Part shown: in pieces, positions 1-8,800 of the stretch | Numbering within the stretch: the first letter of the stretch is position 1 | How the letters are laid out: every line of letters begins with the position of its first letter | Source of the DNA: Dyadobacter sp. | GTDB lineage: Bacteria > Bacteroidota > Bacteroidia > Cytophagales > Spirosomataceae | Direction: 5' to 3' | Length of the DNA stretch: 64,000 nt | Assembly: GCF_017744695.1 (NCBI RefSeq) | Contig: NZ_JAGIAS010000012.1 | Coordinates: 62,001 to 126,000, forward strand | Made by a program: the position numbers and the translations under genes | Notes under the pieces: model-generated | Told to the model about the DNA's origin: nothing | Database searches by the model: none | The model's input: only the letters and a program-made list of their open reading frames with translations

Positions 1-2085
1 CGAAAGCGGCCCCATTTGCTGATAAGTATGAAATTCCTTTTGCCGCAATGCTGCCAGCGCTTTAATGTCCTGTGTCACTGCAGTGCCTTCGATATAGTCG
101 AAAATCTCCTCTTTAGTCAGGTAAAAAATATCCCTCGCATTGTCGAGGAGGCCATCGGTGTAAAACCGCTTTCCGATGAATGTAAAAATTTCCCGCACGA
201 TCCCGAATGCACGCGTACGCTCGTAACGCAGGTTCTCGCGGGCGCTCACGAGCTCGCGCGTGTAGCGCAACGTGAGTCCCATTTTCCACCGGCCCAATGT
301 CTTGCCTTTCAAATGCCTGGCTGTTTCCCGCTCCGCATTCGTACGGATCACGTCTTCCCGCTCGCCCGAAAACTGCGCGCCCGTAATGCCTGTCTCTACG
401 TAAGATTTCAGCACTTTGATGAAACGCGGCGGCTCCTGGCCGTACGAGATCGTTTCGAGTTTCAGCTCTCCCACGCAACGCTCGCCAAAATCGGCGATGT
501 AGCGGTCGATATCGGCCTTCAACCCCACGAATTCCGGATCGTTGCTAGTGCTCAGCATTTCGTAGATAACCTGTTCGTTTTCAATCAGAAACAACTCCTT
601 CAACGCCGGAACCGCGGCAATGCGTGCGGCCAGGGCAATGCTGCGATGCACGGGCTGAACGGAAATAATGTCGTTGCTGCCGCACAGCAAGTCGTTATGG
701 AGATTCGGGTTGCTACCTCCGGTAAATGGCTCGCATTGCTTCTGGAGCATACCGAACCAGATCATGGCGAAGAAGTCGTTCAGTAACGGGGCCTTCCATT
801 CGAGCAGGAGCTTACGTTCGAAATTCAGATACAAATGCATGAGCTCGTCGGCGCTCTTCTCTGCAAACGGGATCGCCTTATACTCGCTGATCGTGCTGTC
901 CACCAGCTGCATAAACTCCCGACGCTTCCGCGGCAGGGCTCGAAACCGGAATAGCATCTGCACCGCCATTTTCGCAATGCTCCACCACGCCTTTCCCTTC
1001 GGTAAACGGTAGGATTCCGGGATATCGAATGGCTCCTTTACCCCCATCATTTTCTCCATGTACCGGGCATTGATGCTGTAACCGGGCAGCATGGCCAGCA
1101 TGTGATACCATGTTTTGAGGTTATAGTAAACCCGGCCGTTCAAAAAACCGAGCGTGTTGGCAAACACCCTTTCATTTTTCCTGATAACCAACTCACTTAC
1201 ACCCAGGTAGGCACTAAAAAGCTTATAAGCTATTTCGTAGGATTTGCTGATAAAAGAGAAAGTCAGCGGGGTGGTTACGCCGGGGTATGATTCAATGATA
1301 TTACTGTTGTCCCAAAGAATATAATTGCCTGTGGACTTCGCCTTCAATGTCGTAATGGGCCTGGTTTGAAGCAGATAGACCTTCTCATTTCGGACAGCGA
1401 ATTCGATATCCTGCGGCCGGCCCAGCTCCTTTTCGAGCAAATCCAGTATTTCGCCCAACCGGCGGATCTGCCCATCGGTAAGCGCCGGTTGGTCTTGCCG
1501 GCCATCGGCCAGAATGGACTGGATTACGCCACTTTCCAAAACGAACTCGTCGGCATTGACCTCTCCGGAAACCAGGCGATCGCCCAGGCCGAACACCGCA
1601 TTGATCACCTTCTGCTGCCGGTTACCGGTCAGCGGGTTAGCACCAAACGCCACACCCGCCGCTTCCGCATCGACCATTTGCTGCACAATCACCGCCACGC
1701 CACCGGCATCGGAAAGTCCGTGGTGTTTCCGGTAAGCCGTTACCCGGTCCGAAAACGCCGATTGCCGGACATCCGCTATCCGCGCAGCTAGTTCATCCGG
1801 CGGGACATTCAGGTAACTTTCAAACTGCCCCGCAAATGAAAACGCCGCGCCATCCTCCCCGGTCGCCGACGAGCGCACCGCGAAAAGGCGGGTTTCTTCA
1901 AAAGCATTTAACAGACCCGGAACAAGCCCGGATTCGGGAATATCGGCCCGTAACGTCTCCCACGGGATCACCACAAAACGCGGCACCGACAAGCCGAGCG
2001 CCTTCAAACGAAGCAGGTTTCCGGCCTTCCCGCCTATTGTAGCACCGGTTGCCTTGTGTGGTTCTGTATCGGAAATGAAATGCAT
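1..2085 (-). CDS. PEP synthase / PEP-pyruvate-binding-domain phosphotransferase, 3' end beyond window
   Basis: Open for 695 codons from an ATG at 2085 to the left edge with no stop, so the C-terminus is missing. The N-terminus has the PPDK_N nucleotide-binding fold: GGKAGN at residues 18-23, RSSATGED at 71-78 and ANPLTGN near 150. Around residue 600-655 is the conserved middle region of PEP synthases and rifampicin phosphotransferases, with RENLRYERTRAFG followed by ARDIFYLT. The swivelling phospho-histidine domain would lie outside the window. Family members use ATP to phosphorylate pyruvate, or another acceptor such as rifampicin, through a phospho-histidine. The acceptor here is unknown. 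The ATG shares one base with the stop of the UbiA gene, so the two are probably translationally coupled. That context, behind an HMG-CoA reductase, suggests a role other than housekeeping PpsA, but this is inference. Confidence 0.85.
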   Translation of the reverse strand, partial: MHFISDTEPHKATGATIGGKAGNLLRLKALGLSVPRFVVIPWETLRADIPESGLVPGLLNAFEETRLFAVRSSATGEDGAAFSFAGQFESYLNVPPDELAARIADVRQSAFSDRVTAYRKHHGLSDAGGVAVIVQQMVDAEAAGVAFGANPLTGNRQQKVINAVFGLGDRLVSGEVNADEFVLESGVIQSILADGRQDQPALTDGQIRRLGEILDLLEKELGRPQDIEFAVRNEKVYLLQTRPITTLKAKSTGNYILWDNSNIIESYPGVTTPLTFSFISKSYEIAYKLFSAYLGVSELVIRKNERVFANTLGFLNGRVYYNLKTWYHMLAMLPGYSINARYMEKMMGVKEPFDIPESYRLPKGKAWWSIAKMAVQMLFRFRALPRKRREFMQLVDSTISEYKAIPFAEKSADELMHLYLNFERKLLLEWKAPLLNDFFAMIWFGMLQKQCEPFTGGSNPNLHNDLLCGSNDIISVQPVHRSIALAARIAAVPALKELFLIENEQVIYEMLSTSNDPEFVGLKADIDRYIADFGERCVGELKLETISYGQEPPRFIKVLKSYVETGITGAQFSGEREDVIRTNAERETARHLKGKTLGRWKMGLTLRYTRELVSARENLRYERTRAFGIVREIFTFIGKRFYTDGLLDNARDIFYLTKEEIFDYIEGTAVTQDIKALAALRQKEFHTYQQMGPLS

Positions 2086-3056
2086 CAATGGAACAGCAGT
2101 TTTGAGATCATCGGCCCCGCACCGAGCGTAAGGTACATCGCGATCGTCCAGAGCGCCGACGCATATTCGACCATTTTGGAGAGTTTTGCTGTCCTGGTCC
2201 TCCAAAACAATACGGCCGGCAACTCGCACACCAGGAACACGACGCCCAAAACCGCCAACACCACAGGGCCATAACCCGCAAATACCGAAGCGGCCATGCT
2301 AAGCAAAAGCGTCACCGCAAGCACCGCAAGCCATAACGCGATGGCCCTGGGCACGCCCAGCATCGAGGTGTAGGTAAGTACCCCTTCCGACTCCTGCTGC
2401 GGGGCGCGGATCTTCCGGCCCACTTCGAGCACTATGCCGTTCATATAAGATACTGCAAAAAAGAAAAACAGGCCTTCGGGCGCCTTCACACCGGCCAGGA
2501 GCCAGTCCAGCCCGCTGGCATATATGTCGATCAGCGGGATAATGAACATATGCGAAGTAACGTACCAGAACTGGTGCTTTTTGAGCCATTCGGCGACAAA
2601 GAACTCCTTTCCCATCAGCGACAAGTACCCGACGACCACCGCATATATCCAAAGCATTTTGGGGAAGAAAATCAGGTTTACCAGCACTTGCGCCATGGCG
2701 ACGACAATACCCGTTACGGCCAGTTCACGAAATGTAATGAGTCCCCGCGGAACAGGCAGTTCTTTGCGAAACCGGGCGTCGTCCTCCGCGTCTTTGAATT
2801 CGTCGAATATCCTGACCAGCAGAAAAAGCGATATAGTCGTAAAAATCCCGACCGCAAATGTTGTGAGATCCACAAACCCTTCCGCCCCCCGGCATATGCG
2901 CGAATAGGAAATGGCCGAGAAGCTGAAAGCCGCTACGAGCAAGCCGTGACCGAGCAGCGGAAACCGCTCCTTTTGATAAATATAAAACCGGCGGAAAAAC
3001 GACGCACTGTTCTCCCCGGCATTGCTGAATGCATTCCCCTGGACCGGTAGCTTCAT
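2085..3056 (-). CDS. UbiA-superfamily prenyltransferase, membrane protein
   Basis: A 323-residue polytopic membrane protein with about eight hydrophobic segments. The first Asp-rich motif, which binds the prenyl diphosphate through Mg2+, is RIFDEFKDAEDD (Asp85, Asp89, Asp92, Asp93). The second cytoplasmic loop reads EVGRKIRAPQQESEG (residues 211-225) instead of the usual DxxxD, so this is a divergent subfamily. Family enzymes transfer polyprenyl groups to aromatic rings, glycerol phosphate or sugar phosphates; the acceptor cannot be read from the sequence. The start overlaps the HMG-CoA reductase stop by four bases (ATGA), and the stop overlaps the next ATG by one base, so all three genes should form one operon. 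Confidence 0.85.
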   Translation of the reverse strand: MKLPVQGNAFSNAGENSASFFRRFYIYQKERFPLLGHGLLVAAFSFSAISYSRICRGAEGFVDLTTFAVGIFTTISLFLLVRIFDEFKDAEDDARFRKELPVPRGLITFRELAVTGIVVAMAQVLVNLIFFPKMLWIYAVVVGYLSLMGKEFFVAEWLKKHQFWYVTSHMFIIPLIDIYASGLDWLLAGVKAPEGLFFFFAVSYMNGIVLEVGRKIRAPQQESEGVLTYTSMLGVPRAIALWLAVLAVTLLLSMAASVFAGYGPVVLAVLGVVFLVCELPAVLFWRTRTAKLSKMVEYASALWTIAMYLTLGAGPMISKLLFH

Positions 3057-4330
3057 CTTTTCCGGCCAAATTTCTGGTGTGCTGCGGTGAAACGGCCCGC
3101 CGAAAGCGCCGCCGCGATGGATATTTCACCTGCCAGCACCAACGCGCCGCATATTTCGGCAAATTTCCGGGTCTTGCCTGCACCGGCGCAGCCGATCAGT
3201 TCGAGGCATTCCTTTTGGGTAGGGAGTGCCGTACCGCCACCTACCGTCCCGACGATCAGGTTGGGTAGGGTGACCGACACATAAAGCCCACCATCCGATG
3301 TAAGTTCCATGCGCGTAATGCCGACCGAAGCTTCCGACACACAAGCCACATCCTGCCCCGTAGCGATGAATAATGCCGTAAGGCCGTTGGCGTAATGCCC
3401 CTGGGCACCGATCGAGCCGCTTTGGATCGTACCGATCGTCGATGACCGCCAGTATTCGGCCATGGCCTCGGGACTCGTTTTCAGCACCTCGTGCACGATT
3501 TTTTGCGGGAGCGTGATTTCCGCGGTGACTTTCTTACCCCTCACATTCGCGAATGACTGCGAAGTCGCTTTTTTATCGCCCGAAAAATTGCTTTCGATAA
3601 ACCAGAATTGCGGTTGCACCGGCGCATTTTGGATGATATACCGGCAAATGGCATCCGTGCAGATCGTCACCATATTCTGCCCGGAGGCGTCGCCCGTGTG
3701 ATATTCGAATGTGAGAATGAGGTGGTTGCCTTCAATATTGGATTTCATGTCGATCAGCTTCGCATAGCGGCTGGCCGACTCGGTAATGCGGCGGAATTCT
3801 TCCAGCTGGCTTATAATCCAGACCAAAAAAGTACCCAGGTTCCCCAGGTTATCGAACTTGAAAACCGGCGAACGCTGTACGCCGTCGATCAGGCATACCG
3901 ATGTAGCGCCCCCGGCCAGGTAGCACGCCCGCGCGCCACGATGGTACGATGCCAGCAAGCTGCCCTCGCTCGTCGCCAGCGGTATGTAAAAGTCCCCCTT
4001 CGCCATGGACCCGAGCACCGACACCGGCCCGATCACCCCCGTGGGGACCATCGACATCCCGATATAGTTTTCAATATTGCCTTCCAGCCTTGAAACATCC
4101 GAAAACTGCTGCTTCCCGCTCAGGTAGGGAAAATCATGGTCCGTTTTTTCCAAAAGAAATGCAAGCCGCTTCCTGATCCCCTCAACCGAAACCGGTATTT
4201 CGGAGGGTAAACTTTCGGGCAGCGATTTACTTAACGGCTTATTTTTGATCTCTTCCAGGAGCTGTTCAAGGTCCTGCAGGGCGCTCATGGCATGAAGCGC
4301 TTTTTTCGTGGTTTCGCTGGTTGAAGACAT
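3053..4330 (-). CDS. Hydroxymethylglutaryl-CoA reductase, class I type
   Basis: A 425-residue soluble protein. The catalytic elements of class I HMG-CoA reductase are visible: ENYIGMSMVPTGVIGPV (88-103); TSEG with the catalytic Glu122; GDASGQNM with Asp214; the DKK lysine around 253; and a C-terminal AAHQK with His418. The TSEGSLLAS segment matches class I rather than the EEPSVVAA of class II enzymes. The reaction is NAD(P)H-dependent reduction of HMG-CoA to mevalonate. I chose the ATG at 4330, which gives a start typical of a soluble enzyme; an in-frame ATG at 4378 would add 16 residues. It is the first gene of the coupled cassette and lies about 100 bases after the beta-lactamase-like gene. 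Class I HMGR is unexpected in a group that normally makes isoprenoids by the MEP route. Confidence 0.88.
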   Translation of the reverse strand: MSSTSETTKKALHAMSALQDLEQLLEEIKNKPLSKSLPESLPSEIPVSVEGIRKRLAFLLEKTDHDFPYLSGKQQFSDVSRLEGNIENYIGMSMVPTGVIGPVSVLGSMAKGDFYIPLATSEGSLLASYHRGARACYLAGGATSVCLIDGVQRSPVFKFDNLGNLGTFLVWIISQLEEFRRITESASRYAKLIDMKSNIEGNHLILTFEYHTGDASGQNMVTICTDAICRYIIQNAPVQPQFWFIESNFSGDKKATSQSFANVRGKKVTAEITLPQKIVHEVLKTSPEAMAEYWRSSTIGTIQSGSIGAQGHYANGLTALFIATGQDVACVSEASVGITRMELTSDGGLYVSVTLPNLIVGTVGGGTALPTQKECLELIGCAGAGKTRKFAEICGALVLAGEISIAAALSAGRFTAAHQKFGRKR

Positions 4331-4434
4331 AGGACGGACAAGTATTTGATAGCAAAGGGCTTGCACCAAAGGACGCATCCATTGGCAACCGCTAACATAC
4401 TAAATTTCACATACCTATCATATTCAAACGCCCG

Positions 4435-5754
4435 TCACTTAGTAAACAGAAAAGCTTGTCCAGCCTGCGTAATCGTCGCTTCTTTCTGCTCGGGCCGAAA
4501 CTCCATGGTTACGCCTACGGTATCGATCTTAAATGTATCCTTTTTAACGAACGCCAGGAGAAATGTGGGTTGGCCCGTCGGTTGAAAGAAGAGCTTATTG
4601 TCCTTACAGCTGATCGTCACCTTCAACGGGATCTGCTTGCTCTCGTACACGCCCACGTATCGTTCGGCCTCCTCCGGGCTAAGCTGCATTGCGTTAAAGT
4701 CGGGGATAATAACCGGAACCTTGTAGTAGGCACTCAGCATGGCGATCAGGATGTCGTTCAGCGGATAATCCGCCCCATTGGAGAAAACGGCGCCTGCCAG
4801 GCTGTCACCGGGAAAGTATGTCGCGATGGTCTGAAAGCCGTCCACGCCACCGGTATGGCCGTATCCTTTCCGTTGATAAAAGGGAGTAGGTGCCAACCCT
4901 ATTCCAAATATGTCGACGATTTTTGTCATCTGCGTCAGGCTTTGCTGCGACACCAGTTTCCCGCTGAAAAGCGCATTGATGAACTTTAACACATCGCCCG
5001 GCGTCGAAACAATGGCCCCGGCACCTGCCGGCTGGCTCAAATCGGTCTCCTCCCGTTTTTCCCAACGTTTTGAAAATGAATAGGAATAGGCATCGCCGCG
5101 AGCCGGATCAATTTTTCCGCCAAAACTTGTGTTTTTAAGGCCTAAACGGGAAAGAATCCGTTCTTGCAGGTTCCTTTCATAAGGCTTTTTGGTCACGTCC
5201 TCGATGATATACCCCAGGAGAATATAACCGGTGTTACTGTACTTTGCCTCGGCATCGGGGTTGAAGTCGGGTTTGCTTTTGGTAAAAACGGCCAGCATTT
5301 GAGCGCGCGTCCTGGGTTCCGTCTGGCTTTTCCAGTAAGCGTCATCGTCGGTAAGGTTGTGGATGCCGCTCCGGTGGCGTAGCATCATTTCAATCGTGAT
5401 CTGGCCCGCATTCGGAATGGCGGGTAAGTATTTATCCAAATGCGAATCCAGCGAGAGCTTTTTCTCTTCCACCAGCTGCATGATCATCGTTGCGGTGAAG
5501 GTCTTGGTAATGGACCCGATCCGGTAGTGGGTTTGTGGAGTCGCATTGATACTGTGTGCGCTGTCGATCACCGCATAGCCGATAGCCCGTTCGTACACTT
5601 TTTGCCCTTTGTGCGTCAGCAACACGCTCGCCATCGACTTATTGTGTACAGCAAGGGAGTCGAAAAGCCGGTCGAGATCGGCAGTATTGATTTGCTGGGC
5701 CGAGGCGGAAAACGCGAAAAGCAATGCGACGATCGGTATCAGTTTGATCTTCAT
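4435..5754 (-). CDS. Exported serine beta-lactamase-like hydrolase (class C / D-Ala-D-Ala carboxypeptidase family)
   Basis: 439 residues. The start at 5754 gives a clean signal peptide (MKIKLIPIVALLFAFSASA|Q); an in-frame ATG 11 codons upstream would spoil it. The active-site motifs of the beta-lactamase/transpeptidase-like family are present: SITK (Ser81, Lys84), YSN (Tyr172, Asn174) and HTG (His300). A C-terminal domain after residue ~340 resembles the extra beta-domain often fused to this family. Such proteins act in the periplasm or outside the cell as peptidases or esterases, and few are true beta-lactamases. The S8 protease gene lies 82 bases upstream on the same strand. The substrate is unknown. 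Confidence 0.88.
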   Translation of the reverse strand: MKIKLIPIVALLFAFSASAQQINTADLDRLFDSLAVHNKSMASVLLTHKGQKVYERAIGYAVIDSAHSINATPQTHYRIGSITKTFTATMIMQLVEEKKLSLDSHLDKYLPAIPNAGQITIEMMLRHRSGIHNLTDDDAYWKSQTEPRTRAQMLAVFTKSKPDFNPDAEAKYSNTGYILLGYIIEDVTKKPYERNLQERILSRLGLKNTSFGGKIDPARGDAYSYSFSKRWEKREETDLSQPAGAGAIVSTPGDVLKFINALFSGKLVSQQSLTQMTKIVDIFGIGLAPTPFYQRKGYGHTGGVDGFQTIATYFPGDSLAGAVFSNGADYPLNDILIAMLSAYYKVPVIIPDFNAMQLSPEEAERYVGVYESKQIPLKVTISCKDNKLFFQPTGQPTFLLAFVKKDTFKIDTVGVTMEFRPEQKEATITQAGQAFLFTK

Positions 5755-5835
5755 GAGAGGATATGGTCTTTTTTGCAAATAAACCATAAGCCCGGAATCT
5801 AAGGTAACCGATCGTCACATTTTTGTTAATTTAAA

Positions 5836-8800
5836 TCAATGCACAATCACGATTTTGTGGCTGCTTTGAGAACCGTCTGAGTAATGAATTGTAACCCAAT
5901 GCATTCCGGAAGCCAACCTGCCCACATCCAGCACCGACTGATTTTCAGCGGAAGTATACAGGTGTACCCCCGAAAGCGAATGCAGCTGAACTTTCGAAAA
6001 ACGCCTGTTACCGGTCCGGATGAACAGCTTGTCGGTCACCGGATTAGGAAACAGGACAACCGGGACATTACCCGTGCCGGCAAAATCGACTGAAACGATC
6101 TGACTATAAGCAAAGGTCTGATCAAAATCGACCATTTTCAGCCGGTAGTAAGCCACGCCCGCCAATGGCGCAGCGTCAACTGCCTCGTAACGATGCGCGC
6201 CCTCGCTCATCGCCGGAATGTTGCCAGGTAGTGCAGTCCAGGTACGGGCGTCGGGGCTTCGTTGTATTTCAAAATGACTGACATGCTCTTCTTCGGCTGT
6301 CCGCCATTCAAGGTGGGTATTATTTTCGATGGGCGTGGCCGAAAAGCTTGCAAGCCGCACCGGCAACGGCGTTCCGAACCCGATAAAATCCTTGGCGAAC
6401 CAGAATTCAGAAAAGCTTTTCACACTGAATTCCAGGTAATATCCCTGTGCGTACGGAACCTTTCTGACCGCGTTTTTGGGATAAAAAGTCCATGCGGTGC
6501 TGCCGTCATTGGTTAAATCGCCGTCCTCGTTACTGCCGGAGTACTTGGTAACCGCCAGCTCATAGGCCGATGCCGGTTTGACAATACCTTCCTTTCCGGG
6601 CGCGGAAATAAGTCTTTCAGTTTCTTCGTCCGTAATGTAAAGCCGCACGCCCACGGGCTGCGCGAAGTCGGACTGCGTTGCTGAAATCGTGAAACTTCTT
6701 CCCAGATAGTACAGCTTGTTTTCAATCCGCATTGGCCCGTTATCCTGAAAAGCCTTCACCGAGACCTGCCCCATCGACTGACCATGCGGGTTAATGGCCG
6801 CAACCAGTGCGTTATTCAGCTTGAAAGGCACCCATTCGTCGCCCTGCACGTCGGCGGACGCAGCCGGGTCGCTCTGAACCGCACTGAAATACACCATTGC
6901 CGGCGAATCATAAATATGGATATCGTCGATCGCAATGCCCGCCCGCCCGGCCGATTTGCTCTTGATCACAAAACGGAAACGGACGTAGCCACCGGGGAAA
7001 TTATTGGGGATCGGTACCGTAGCCACATGCCACCGGGTATAATCCTGCACATTCCACACATCCGAACCGTCCGGCCGCGAGTTATACCAGTTGGTACCAC
7101 TGTTGATCGCCCCCAGGCGCGTCCACGTATTTCCGCTTACATTATACTCCACATACGCGATGTCGCACGCGCCACCGGCGCAAGCGGCAAGGTCGATCGA
7201 CGCACTGAAACTCAACGCAGGTTGCGCCATCCCGCTCATGGCAAAACAGGGCGAATACAAATAGGATATGGTCTCGCCCGAACGCGCGCCGCCCAGGTTG
7301 GTCGTCCATGCATTGTTACCACTCGCTGCTGCCGTTACCTTTCCGGTATTGGGTGTGCCAAATACCCACAACGGATTCGATTCGGTCAGATACCAGCCGC
7401 CCTGGCCATTTTCGAAGTCTTCGAGGTATGGAAAACGGCTAATCACCTGTGCGGCCTTCGCGGTTGTGCCTGCCGCGTCATTCCCTGCATTCTTATCAAA
7501 TGCTTTTTTGACTTTGATTTTGACGTTCCGGTCGCTGTCCATAAACAGCGTGGAAGAAAAATTGAATGAAAAAAGCGTATCAGCCCCCGCCCTGACCACC
7601 GGCACATATCCCTGATAAGCCAACTGGTCGTTGATCAGCGCCTCGAAGGGCACCCGGTAGCAATCCTCAGCGCCATTATTTTTGATCAGTACATTATATT
7701 CCTGGTACCCATTGCTATCGCAGGAAGGGATAGCAATCGCATTCACCCTGCTCACCGCCATATCGCTGCTGGCAGTGTATAAACGGATATCGTCGATCGT
7801 AGAGCCATCCGTTTGCGCGGGATACCTGAAATTTTGCTCCCATCTCACCTGAAAACTGGTGCTGAAATCCTTCGCGTTCCGCTTCAACAAATCGCTCACT
7901 TCGATCGACATCAGCCAGTAATTGTTGTTTTTGGTAAAATAAGGAACAACAGTGCTTTCCAATGCCTGTATCCACGGATCGGTATCTTTCGCGCGTATGA
8001 ACACGCGCAACGGCCAGGCGGGCGAGGTCGCCGCGTAGAGCCGGTACCGGAACGACAGCCGGATTTCATCGTTGTCCGCATGGTAAGCTGCCAGATTATA
8101 AGTCGCATCCAGATAAGTCGGGTACTGCGAGTTATCGCTGCTGTTGGCATCAACTGTGAATGCTTTGGTACCCGAATATGCCAGACCCGGGTCAACCGAC
8201 GTCCTTAACCGCCCCAGATTACGGTCCTGAGAGAAATCATAGCGGTCGGCCCCACCAATACCCATGGTGTTCACATTGACTTCTGCATTTTGCAGCGATT
8301 CGAGATCATCGCTAAAAGGCAGGCTTACGGGCGCATTGGCAAGCTGCCGGATCAATACCGATTTCTGATTGTTCGTCGTGACCTGGTCCCCGTCCAGCTT
8401 CACTACTGCCGTGAGCGAATACGAACCCGCATTATGCATGTCGATGGCGTCGACGAAAGTGTAATCCAGGTAACCATTGGCCGTAACATCCGCGGTGACC
8501 GTCTCCCAGTGAACCGCTCCGCCGCCTACGGAATACCCTACCTGAAACGATTGTACCACCGGTCGGTCATCGAAATTCCTGAGCCGTATTTTCACCCATT
8601 GGGATTCGCCCAGGCTGGTGGAAGTAAGCAACCTGCCCGATCCCGAAGGCGAAACGATCGCGTCCACAGCCAGGTCGCCATCCGAGACAAACCCTTCGCA
8701 GGTACCGGAATCGGGTTTTCGGCTGATAGCCAACGCTCTCCGGCCGGGAACTCCGTTTTTCCGGGGCCTCACGGAAATATAATAGGTGGAATCGCGGGAG

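Noticed and set aside
16..786. A 256-codon plus-strand frame
   Set aside because: It is antisense to the PEP-synthase-like gene, whose minus-strand translation matches its family throughout; the plus frame has no family features.
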